From positions 1-11,308 of the forward strand of contig JAGAFT010000117.1 in assembly GCA_017627975.1 (NCBI GenBank): 11,308 nt of DNA. The letters run 5' to 3'. This DNA comes from Oscillospiraceae bacterium (GTDB taxonomy: Bacteria > Bacillota_A > Clostridia > Oscillospirales > Oscillospiraceae). Within the stretch, counting starts at the first letter, position 1. Every line of letters begins with the position of its first letter. This document shows, piece after piece, positions 1 through 5,988 of this stretch. A program made the translations under genes and the position numbers. A model generated the notes under the pieces. It saw nothing but the letters and a program-made list of their open reading frames with translations. It searched no databases and had not been told where the DNA came from.

Positions 1-2
1 AG

Positions 3-401
<399 letters not shown>

Positions 402-416
402 GCGGAGGAAGAGACA

Positions 417-677
417 ATGGCAAAGTCTTTTCATCTGCAGATCATGACCGCGGAAGGCACGCTGCTGGAAGGAGAAGCGGAATACTGCCATATCCCGACG
501 GCGGCGGGCTCTGTCGGCGTTCTGGCCGACCACGCCCCGATGCTCTGCGCGATGCCGGAGGGCGAGACGCTCTGCCGGATGGAGGACGGAACGGAGAAGA
601 CCGTCCGGCACTCCTCCGGAGTGGCAAATGTCCGCGACAACCGGGTCACCATTCTGGCCGACCGCGCCGAACTGTAA
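417..677 (+). CDS. atpC: F1Fo ATP synthase subunit epsilon, short form lacking the C-terminal helical domain
   Basis: The protein has 86 residues. The start ATG at 417 is preceded by GGAGGAA (404-410) at 6 bases. The N-terminal beta-sandwich signature is present: FHLQIMTAEGTLLEGEAEY at the start, GSVGVLADHAPML (31-43, matching the family pattern GxxGxLxxHxPLL) and SGVANVRDNRVTILADRAE (67-85). Family members are usually about 130-140 residues because a two-helix C-terminal domain follows; here the protein stops right after the beta-sandwich. Downstream DNA goes straight into a hairpin terminator, with no leftover helical-domain coding sequence, so this looks like a native short form rather than a recent frameshift. 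Epsilon belongs to the central stalk, links gamma to the c-ring and, through the missing helices, can inhibit ATP hydrolysis. It is the last gene of the atp operon. Confidence 0.93.
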   Translation: MAKSFHLQIMTAEGTLLEGEAEYCHIPTAAGSVGVLADHAPMLCAMPEGETLCRMEDGTEKTVRHSSGVANVRDNRVTILADRAEL

Positions 678-696
678 ACAGAACAATCCAAACAGA

Positions 697-745
697 AAAC
701 CCGATGAAAAACACAGCTCACGCAGCTGCGCTATTCATCGGGTTT
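697..745. terminator. Probable bidirectional terminator between atpC and lacI
   Basis: AAACCCGATGAA (697-708) pairs perfectly with TTCATCGGGTTT (734-745), a 12-bp stem. The 25-base loop holds a further palindrome, CGCAGCTGCG (721-730). On the plus strand the stem is followed by the modest tract TTTCGTTGT. On the minus strand GGGTTTTCTGTTT follows. Lying between two convergent genes, it probably ends transcription from both sides. Confidence 0.8.
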
Positions 746-764
746 CGTTGTCCCTCGGGGAAAG

Positions 765-796
765 TTTCCGAAATAGACCGTTATCGGTCGCGGAAA
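765..796. repeat. Nested inverted repeat over the lacI stop codon
   Basis: TTTCCG (765-770) pairs with CGGAAA (791-796), and inside them GACCG (776-780) pairs with CGGTC (785-789) around a TTAT loop that contains the lacI stop codon. On the minus strand the structure is followed by a pyrimidine-rich stretch without a real T-run. It may help end or stabilise the lacI transcript together with the stronger hairpin at 697-745. That role is inferred. Confidence 0.4.
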
Positions 797-1830
797 TCGG
801 CATGAAACGGGTCATAAACACTGCTGTCGCCGACAGCGGCGGGACCGTCCTTTGTCGTTCCGCCGGGAACATAGGTCACGGGAAGACGGAAGATGCTCTC
901 ATGGGTGGAGGATTCAGAAGAGAGGAGAACATCCACAGCCGTCTCCGCCATCCGGCGAAGCGGCTGGACAATGGTGGAACAGACATAAAAGCCGGTCGCA
1001 AAATTGATAATCCCGTCATAGCCGATGATCTGGACATCGTCTGGGACCCGGACACCGTTCCTTTCCAGATAATTGATGACGCGTCTGGCAAGACCGTCGG
1101 TGTTACAGAAGATGCCGTCAAAATCGAAACGGCTGTCATGAAGATGTTCCGTCAGGAAGCGGTAGATCGGAGCTTCGGTCTCTTCATCATTGACGCAGAG
1201 AAGCTCATATTCCGTCCCGGTGCGGCGGCAGGCCTCTTCAAAGCCGGGGCCGCGCCGGTCCGCTTCGCTCTGAATCTCGGGGCCGATGCGCAGGAAGAGA
1301 AGTCTGCGGCAGCCGAGCTCCAGCAGCTTTTCTGCCGCCATCTGTCCGCCCCGGAAGTTATCGGAGGACACGCAGGGAATATCCGGGTGAAACTGCCGAT
1401 CGATGGTGACAACCGGAACGTCAGCTTCGACAACAAGATCCGGACGGTAGGTCAGGGCAATGATACCGTCGACCTTATTCTGTTCTACCAGATTAAAGCA
1501 TTTCAGTTCAGCGTCCGGATCGAAGTTCGTGATCATGACGTTGGTGAGATAACCGCGGTGTGTCAGCGAAGCGGTCAGCTCATCAATCAGTGCGGCGAAA
1601 AAGGGATGCCGAAGAGACGGCATCAGCAGCCCGACACAGAAAGTCTTATTTGTTTTCAGGCCGCGGGCATAGTTGTTCACGCGGTAATTGAGCTTTTCCG
1701 CGGCGGCTTCCACGCGCTCGCGGTATTCTTCACCGACCGGATACCCATTGAAGACCCGCGAGACGGTACCGAGGGCAACCCCGGCCTCCCGGGCAACATC
1801 TTTCATGGTAGGCTGTGGACTGTGACTCAT
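781..1830 (-). CDS. LacI-family transcriptional regulator, likely local sugar-operon repressor
   Basis: The protein has 349 residues, normal length for the family. The N-terminal helix-turn-helix reads MKDVAREAGVALGTVSRVFNG (residues 9-29). The hinge region follows (YARGLKT, 54-60), with L58 in the place of the leucine that LacI proteins insert into the operator centre. A type 1 periplasmic-binding-like effector domain follows from about residue 62 (VGLLMPSLRHPFFAALIDEL) and ends with IIGYDGI and TIVQPLRRMAETAV. The start at 1830 is preferred over the internal Met9 because GAGGGA lies 9 bases upstream of it, while no ribosome site precedes Met9. The gene is divergent from the sugar ABC operon and convergent to atpC, the usual position of a local repressor. 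Ligand and operator are not proven. Candidate operators are the palindromes at 2062-2075, 9251-9264 and 1987-2000. Confidence 0.93.
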   Translation of the reverse strand: MSHSPQPTMKDVAREAGVALGTVSRVFNGYPVGEEYRERVEAAAEKLNYRVNNYARGLKTNKTFCVGLLMPSLRHPFFAALIDELTASLTHRGYLTNVMITNFDPDAELKCFNLVEQNKVDGIIALTYRPDLVVEADVPVVTIDRQFHPDIPCVSSDNFRGGQMAAEKLLELGCRRLLFLRIGPEIQSEADRRGPGFEEACRRTGTEYELLCVNDEETEAPIYRFLTEHLHDSRFDFDGIFCNTDGLARRVINYLERNGVRVPDDVQIIGYDGIINFATGFYVCSTIVQPLRRMAETAVDVLLSSESSTHESIFRLPVTYVPGGTTKDGPAAVGDSSVYDPFHADFRDR

Positions 1831-1877
1831 CGTGTCAGATCCCTCACATCTTTCTGTCCGAGAATGTATTTACTGAT

Positions 1878-1886
1878 ATTATAGCA
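1878..1886 (-). promoter_or_regulatory. lacI promoter, extended -10
   Basis: On the minus strand the sequence TGCTATAAT gives a perfect TATAAT (1883-1878) preceded by the TGn extension. No good -35 lies 16-18 bases upstream (TTTTCT at best), which fits an extended -10 promoter. The start site would be near 1871, about 40 bases ahead of the lacI ATG. Confidence 0.55.
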
Positions 1887-1931
1887 AGCAAACAAAGAGA
1901 AGAAAAGTCCGATTTGTGAAATGAGCTTTCG

Positions 1932-1973
1932 GCAATTTGCATCAAAATTTTAAACTGAATTTATGCAATTTGC
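1932..1973. repeat. Spaced direct repeat GCAATTTGC x2
   Basis: GCAATTTGC occurs at 1932-1940 and again at 1965-1973, exactly 33 bases apart, about three helical turns. The inner flanks also form an inverted repeat: TTGCAT at 1937-1942 and ATGCAA at 1963-1968. They lie between the two divergent promoters and may bind a regulator on one face of the helix. No known motif is assigned. Confidence 0.4.
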
Positions 1974-1986
1974 GAGATTTTTGGAG

Positions 1987-2000
1987 CGATAACGTTTTCG
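1987..2000. promoter_or_regulatory. CG-centred LacI/CcpA-type operator-like palindrome
   Basis: CGATAACGTTTTCG is a 14-base palindrome with 6 of 7 pairs matched and a central CG, the classic form of LacI-family operators. Read on the minus strand, TCGAAAACGTTATCG also fits the catabolite element WTGNAARCGNWWWCA at 13 of 15 positions. It lies 13 bases upstream of the -35 of the ABC-operon promoter. Either CcpA or the adjacent LacI protein could bind here; the sequence does not decide between them. Confidence 0.55.
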
Positions 2001-2013
2001 AAAAAGGGAGCAA

Positions 2014-2042
2014 TTGACACAGAAAAACTCATATGTTAATAT
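2014..2042 (+). promoter_or_regulatory. Promoter of the sugar ABC operon
   Basis: A perfect TTGACA (2014-2019) is followed after 17 bases by TAATAT (2037-2042) with a TG extension at 2034-2035. A perfect TATAAT also occurs at 2040-2045, but its 20-base spacer is long. Transcription would start near 2049-2052, leaving a leader of about 100 bases. The palindrome at 2062-2075 would lie about 12-25 bases downstream of the start. Confidence 0.7.
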
Positions 2043-2061
2043 AATATTCACAGTGATGTAA

Positions 2062-2075
2062 CGTTTCATGAAACG
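2062..2075. promoter_or_regulatory. Perfect 14-bp palindrome, candidate shared repressor operator
   Basis: CGTTTCATGAAACG is perfectly self-complementary. It lies just downstream of the predicted start of the ABC operon, a position where a bound repressor blocks transcription. Twelve of its 14 bases recur at 9251-9264 over the predicted GH32 start site. The centre is AT rather than the CG usual for LacI proteins, so the binder is inferred from position, not motif. Confidence 0.65.
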
Positions 2076-2149
2076 CTTTTCTTTGAGAAAGAGGGGGCGT
2101 AACTTGGGCGTTATGGAAAAGACAAGCTAAAAAAGAAAGGAAGCAGAAC

Positions 2150-3397
2150 ATGAAAAAGACAATCGCATTGCTCCTTGCGCTGGTCATGGTTTTTGCCCTG
2201 ATCGGCACCTCCGCTTTTGCAGCCCCGGTTGAAGTCACGATCTTCAACTCCAAGATGGAGATCCAGAGCCAGCTGGAAGAACTGGCAAACCAGTGGAACG
2301 CAGACCATGATGATGTCAACATTACGGTCTACTATTCCTCCGACACGGTTGCGGCGCACATGGCCTCCCGCTATGCCGCGAAGAATCCGTATGTCATTTC
2401 CATGGTCGACGCGAAGGACATCTACTCTCTCGGACCCGAGCACGCTCTTGACATGAGTGATCAGGATTGGGTCAAGGACACCACCCAGGCCATCACGGTT
2501 GACGGCAAGGTCCTTGGATTCCCGGTCTGTGTGGAAGCACGCGGCATCCTCTACAACGCCAGCGCTATCGAGGCTGCCACCGGTGAAGCCTTCGATCCTG
2601 CCGCGATCAAGACGACCGAAGATTTCCAGGCCCTGATTGATGCCCTGATTGCCGGCGGCATGGCGACGCCCTGCGGCCTGCAGAAAGAGGACTGGTCTCT
2701 TGCTGCGCATTTCTTTGCCTCTGTCTATGAGATGCACGATGATCCCGACGCCTTCATCGCCGGCATCAAGGACGGTTCCGTGAACCTGGCGGATGACGCT
2801 GTCTTCAATGCCCTGATGGACACCTTTGATGTCATGAAGGCCAACAACTGGATGAAGGACGCCCCGCTCTCCGCTGTCCGTGAGGACACCGAGATGTACC
2901 TCGCCCTCGGCGAGATCGCGTTCAAGTACGGCGGAAACTGGGACTGGTCCGACATCAAGGAATTTGAACCCGATGAGAACCTCGGCATGATGCCGGTTCC
3001 CAGCGCGCTTGAGGGCTACAACGAAAAGCTCGTCGGCGGCGGCTCCAAGTACTTCTTCATCGACAACTCCGTCTCCGCCGAGCAGCAGGAAGCTGCCAAG
3101 CAGTTCCTGAACTGGCTGGTCTACGATGAAGCTGGTCAGGACTTCCTGGTCAATACCTGTGCACTGGTTCCCGCCTTCTCCAACATCACGCTGCCGGTTT
3201 CCGATCCTCTCGGCGCCTCTGTCAAGAGCTTTGCTGATACCGGAGCCATGGTCGGCAACTACAACTATCTGCCGGATGATCATTATGCCAAAGTCGGTAT
3301 CTCCTTCCAGAAGTATCTGGGCGATCAGATTGACCGCGCAGGCTTTGCAGATGAAGTAACCGCATACTGGGCCACGGCTGAGGTCGGTGCTCACTGA
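2150..3397 (+). CDS. Sugar ABC transporter substrate-binding protein (family 1), without lipobox
   Basis: The protein has 415 residues, normal for family 1 (MalE/UgpB-like) extracellular sugar-binding proteins. AAAGGAAG (2136-2143) precedes the ATG by 6 bases. The signal peptide has KK at positions 2-3, a hydrophobic core at 5-18 and a clear AxA site (A22-F23-A24), so cleavage before A25-P26 is expected. There is no cysteine near the cleavage site, unlike most Gram-positive binding proteins, which are lipoproteins. The mature part starts VEVTIFNSKMEIQSQLEELANQWN, the usual opening with the first strand and helix. Later come GFPVCVEARGILYN and the C-terminal-lobe segments KYGGNWDWSDI and LVGGGSKYFFIDN. 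Two permease genes follow at once. The likely substrate is sucrose or an alpha-glucoside, judged only from the neighbouring enzymes. A hairpin after the stop may raise its transcript level above that of the permeases. Confidence 0.93.
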   Translation: MKKTIALLLALVMVFALIGTSAFAAPVEVTIFNSKMEIQSQLEELANQWNADHDDVNITVYYSSDTVAAHMASRYAAKNPYVISMVDAKDIYSLGPEHALDMSDQDWVKDTTQAITVDGKVLGFPVCVEARGILYNASAIEAATGEAFDPAAIKTTEDFQALIDALIAGGMATPCGLQKEDWSLAAHFFASVYEMHDDPDAFIAGIKDGSVNLADDAVFNALMDTFDVMKANNWMKDAPLSAVREDTEMYLALGEIAFKYGGNWDWSDIKEFEPDENLGMMPVPSALEGYNEKLVGGGSKYFFIDNSVSAEQQEAAKQFLNWLVYDEAGQDFLVNTCALVPAFSNITLPVSDPLGASVKSFADTGAMVGNYNYLPDDHYAKVGISFQKYLGDQIDRAGFADEVTAYWATAEVGAH

Positions 3398-3411
3398 GTC
3401 ACAGCAACACA

Positions 3412-3448
3412 GAAACCCCGGGTATCAGAACCCCGATACCCGGGTTTC
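3412..3448 (+). promoter_or_regulatory. Intercistronic hairpin between binding-protein and first permease genes
   Basis: GAAACCCCGGGTATC (3412-3426) pairs with GATACCCGGGTTTC (3435-3448), a stem of about 14 bp with one bulged C and an 8-base loop. Only TTTC, not a T-run, follows. In binding-protein operons such hairpins commonly protect the upstream mRNA from exonucleases or attenuate read-through, so that the binding protein outnumbers the permeases. The permease ribosome site (AGGAAGG, 3464-3470) stays free of the stem. Confidence 0.75.
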
Positions 3449-3477
3449 ACTACAATTGCAGATAGGAAGGTATTCTG

Positions 3478-4353
3478 ATGAAACAAAATACCCTGAGCTA
3501 TAAAGTCAAGCAGTATCTGATGTTCGGTGGGGTTGGCACAGCACTGTTCCTTTGCGTGGTGATTGCGCCGTTTCTTTACGGTCTATATCTCACCCTTACC
3601 AGCTGGGACGGCGTCAGCAAAGCAAAACCCTTTGCCGGTCTTCAGAACTTTGCGGCCGCCTTTCAGGACACCACCTACTGGCAGGCCATGGGGCGTACCC
3701 TCATTTACTCGGTGTTCGCCGTTGTTCTCATTAATATTGTTGCATTTGCGCTGGCCTATCTGGTCACCAGCGGTGTGAAGGGACAGAACTTCTTCCGCGC
3801 CGGCTTTTTCGTGCCGAACCTGATCGGCGGTATCGTCCTCGGTTATGTGTGGCAGTTTGTCTTTAACCGTGCGTTTGTCGCCATCGGCAAGGCGATCGGC
3901 GGTTCTTCCGTCTCACTTCTGGCTACTCCCAACGGCGCGATGTTCGCCCTGATCCTGGTCTCGGTCTGGCAGTATGCCGGCTATATGATGCTGATCTATG
4001 TGGCGGGCTTCATGAGCGTCTCCAAAGATGTGCAGGAAGCTTCCCTGATCGATGGCTGCACCCCGGCCCAGGCCATGAAGAACGTTACTATCCCCCTGAT
4101 GCGCTCCAGCTTTGTACAGTGCATCTTCCTGAGCATCACCAGATGCTTCGTCGTGTACGATGTGAACCTCTCCCTGACCAAGGGCGAGCCGTTCGGCTCC
4201 TCGGTCATGGCGGCCATGCACGTATATAATCAGGCCTTTACGTACAGAAACTTCGGCCTCGGACAGGCTGAAGCGGTGATCCTGTTCCTGGTCTGCGCCA
4301 TTGTCGGCGTGACGCAGGTTCTGGTTGGTAAGAGAGGGGAGGTTGAAGCGTAA
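3478..4353 (+). CDS. Sugar ABC transporter permease, MalF-type
   Basis: The protein has 291 residues. AGGAAGG precedes the ATG by 7 bases. It is an integral membrane subunit of a CUT1-type importer with about six hydrophobic segments: approximately 14-38, 73-97, 107-130, 152-178, 208-228 and 264-284. The ATPase-contact EAA loop is clear at 187-206: EASLIDGCTPAQAMKNVTIP, with E187, D192, G193 and P206 in place. The N-terminal segment ending in LYGLYLTLTSWDG is typical of MalF/UgpA-type partners. The stop TAA overlaps the ATG of the second permease by one base (TAATG), which implies translational coupling. It pairs with that permease to form the membrane channel. Substrate specificity cannot be read from the sequence. 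Confidence 0.94.
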   Translation: MKQNTLSYKVKQYLMFGGVGTALFLCVVIAPFLYGLYLTLTSWDGVSKAKPFAGLQNFAAAFQDTTYWQAMGRTLIYSVFAVVLINIVAFALAYLVTSGVKGQNFFRAGFFVPNLIGGIVLGYVWQFVFNRAFVAIGKAIGGSSVSLLATPNGAMFALILVSVWQYAGYMMLIYVAGFMSVSKDVQEASLIDGCTPAQAMKNVTIPLMRSSFVQCIFLSITRCFVVYDVNLSLTKGEPFGSSVMAAMHVYNQAFTYRNFGLGQAEAVILFLVCAIVGVTQVLVGKRGEVEA

Positions 4354-5219
4354 TGACAGAAAACGAAAGAGCTGCACGCAAAAAGAAAATAGCCCATGTC
4401 ATCATGTGGATTGTTCTCCTGCTCCTGTTTATCTGCTTCATTTTCCCGTTTATCCTGGTGGTCATCAACGTCTTCAAGAGCAAGGTTGACATCGTTGCGA
4501 ATCCGCTGTCCCTGATCGGAACGAGGAAAGGCTTTACGCTGGACAACTTCCCCGCTGCGATGGAGAAGATGCAGTTCTGGAAAGTGTTTGGAAACTCGCT
4601 CATCATCACGGTGACTGCGACGATTCTGACGATTCTGGTGTCCTCCATGACCGCTTTCGTCATTGTGCGCAACGGCAGATGGAAATTCTGCGCGCTGATC
4701 TTCTCGCTGATGATTGCATCGATGGTCATTCCCTTCCAGGTGCTGATGCTCCCGCTGGTGTCGATTTACGGCGGTATGCTGAACGTATTGAACCACCGGA
4801 TTACACTGATTCTGATGCACGTCGGCTTCTCGGTTTCCATGGCGGTCTTCATGTTCCACGGTGCGATCAAGACAAACATCCCGCTGGCCCTTGAGGAGGC
4901 CGCGACGATCGACGGCTGCACCCGCTGGCAGACCTGGTGGAAGGTCGTCTTCCCCCTGCTCAAGCCCACCATCGCAACCGTCGGCATTATCAACGCTATG
5001 GCCTACTGGAACGACTACCTGCTGCCGAGCCTGGTGCTGACCGAGAAACCTCTTTACACCATCCCCATTGCGACACAGGCCTTCTATGGCACTTATTCCA
5101 CCGATATCGGCCTCGTCATGGCAGCGCTGTTGCTGGCAATGCTGCCGATCCTGATTCTGTACGTGTTCCTGCAGCGCTACATCGTCGAAGGTGTTGCCTC
5201 CGGCGCTGTGAAGGGCTGA
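4353..5219 (+). CDS. Sugar ABC transporter permease, MalG-type
   Basis: The protein has 288 residues, and its ATG shares a base with the stop of the previous gene. GAGAGGGGAGG (about 4332-4342) supplies the ribosome site. A charged N-terminus (RAARKKK) is followed by a membrane segment at 13-40, then further segments near 80-105, 111-135, 148-170, 203-222 and 252-274. The EAA loop at 182-201 reads EAATIDGCTRWQTWWKVVFP, with E182, D187, G188 and P201 conserved. The ending LQRYIVEGVASGAVKG is the characteristic C-terminus of MalG/LacG-type subunits. With the preceding permease it forms the membrane pore of the importer. No ATP-binding subunit gene follows, so a shared MsmK/MalK-type ATPase encoded elsewhere is expected. 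Confidence 0.95.
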   Translation: MTENERAARKKKIAHVIMWIVLLLLFICFIFPFILVVINVFKSKVDIVANPLSLIGTRKGFTLDNFPAAMEKMQFWKVFGNSLIITVTATILTILVSSMTAFVIVRNGRWKFCALIFSLMIASMVIPFQVLMLPLVSIYGGMLNVLNHRITLILMHVGFSVSMAVFMFHGAIKTNIPLALEEAATIDGCTRWQTWWKVVFPLLKPTIATVGIINAMAYWNDYLLPSLVLTEKPLYTIPIATQAFYGTYSTDIGLVMAALLLAMLPILILYVFLQRYIVEGVASGAVKG

Positions 5220-5264
5220 TCCGAAAGGCGAAGCGTACAGACTCAGAACGATTTTCAAGCAAGC

Positions 5265-5294
5265 GATTTCCCCGCCCGGCCGGGCGGGGAAATC
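5265..5294. promoter_or_regulatory. Perfect 30-base palindrome between permease and YesL-like genes
   Basis: GATTTCCCCGCCCGG (5265-5279) is followed directly by its exact reverse complement, CCGGGCGGGGAAATC (5280-5294). As RNA this gives a 13-bp GC-rich stem with a GGCC loop. Only TTCTGT follows, not a T-run, so it is a poor classical terminator. It more likely attenuates read-through or protects the 3' end of the transporter mRNA, separating it from the two downstream genes. Confidence 0.75.
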
Positions 5295-5358
5295 TTCTGT
5301 GACCCGGCAGAATCCGGGCGGTATCAACCCGGAGATCAAGGGGAAAGGACGGCGTGCC

Positions 5359-5988
5359 GTGAGACGAATCTTTGATATGGAAAACCCGTTCTGGCAGGGG
5401 CTGAGCGTGATTGCGGACATGATGCTCCTGAACCTGCTGACGCTGCTGTGCTGTGCACCGGTCATTACGGCGGGCGCAGCCTTGACCGCCATGAACGATG
5501 TGGTCATCCGAATTATAAGGCAGGAGGAAAGCAGCATCCTGAAAGGCTACGGACGGGCCTTCCGGCAGAATCTGAAGAACGGCATTCTGTTCGGCCTGAT
5601 CCTGCTGGCGGCGGCTGGCCTGCTCTACTTCGACTATCTCTGCGCCCTGACCTACGCGCCGATCTTCCGGTACGGGATCGCGGCGCTGGCGATCCTGCTG
5701 CTGGCGCTGACGATCTATACCCTGGCCCTGCTGGCGCGATATGACAACCCGCTTCGTGTTACGCTGAAAAACGCGGTGATGCTGGCCGTGGCGTATTTTC
5801 CCCAGACTCTCGGGATGCTGTGCTTTACAACGGCTTTCTGGCTGCTGTGCATCCAGTTCTGGCGCTACGGAACGCCGGTTTTGATTCTGTTTGGGTTCTC
5901 ATTGCCCTGCTATGTATGTATCCTGTTGATGCGGAAAATGTTTGCACAACTGGAAGAAGAGGAGGATGACGGAGGAAAGAGCGAATGA
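5359..5988 (+). CDS. YesL-like (DUF624) membrane protein
   Basis: The protein has 209 residues from the GTG at 5359. That start is chosen because AAAGGA (5344-5349) lies 9 bases upstream and because family members normally begin close to the motif seen here, RRIFDMENPFWQGLSVIADMMLLNLL. An in-frame GTG at 5299 would add 20 residues, but its ribosome site would lie partly inside the 5265-5294 hairpin. The protein has about five hydrophobic segments, including LLNLLTLLCCAPVITAGAAL near the start, GILFGLILLAAAGLLYF, IAALAILLLALTIYTLALLA and an aromatic-rich segment near the C-terminus. It ends in an acidic tail (QLEEEEDDGGKSE). YesL-like proteins recur in Gram-positive carbohydrate ABC operons, but their biochemical role is not established. 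The stop overlaps the start of the next gene by four bases (ATGA), so the two are probably translationally coupled. Confidence 0.85.
   Translation: MRRIFDMENPFWQGLSVIADMMLLNLLTLLCCAPVITAGAALTAMNDVVIRIIRQEESSILKGYGRAFRQNLKNGILFGLILLAAAGLLYFDYLCALTYAPIFRYGIAALAILLLALTIYTLALLARYDNPLRVTLKNAVMLAVAYFPQTLGMLCFTTAFWLLCIQFWRYGTPVLILFGFSLPCYVCILLMRKMFAQLEEEEDDGGKSE

Larger units (their letters stand above)
1831..2149. promoter_or_regulatory. Divergent control region between lacI and the sugar ABC operon
   Basis: These 319 bases hold no convincing gene of normal size. They are clearly more AT-rich than the flanking coding DNA. From left to right they contain a lacI promoter with an extended -10 (1878-1883), two copies of GCAATTTGC (1932-1940 and 1965-1973), a CG-centred palindrome (1987-2000), the ABC-operon promoter (2014-2042), an AT-centred palindrome (2062-2075) and a leader of about 100 bases with two ribosome-site-like purine tracts. 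The sites are described in separate entries. Confidence 0.75.

Noticed and set aside
628..1884. 418-codon plus-strand frame running from inside atpC across lacI
   Set aside because: It starts inside atpC in another frame, crosses the terminator and lies antisense to lacI, which has a clear helix-turn-helix and ribosome site.
2111..3394. 427-codon minus-strand frame opposite the binding-protein gene
   Set aside because: Antisense shadow: the plus strand has a signal peptide, correct family length and operon context, while this frame has no domain or ribosome site that I can see.
4230..5537. 435-codon minus-strand frame opposite the second permease
   Set aside because: It spans three plus-strand features and the 30-bp palindrome, is rich in His/Gln/Arg as antisense frames of hydrophobic proteins tend to be, and resembles no family.
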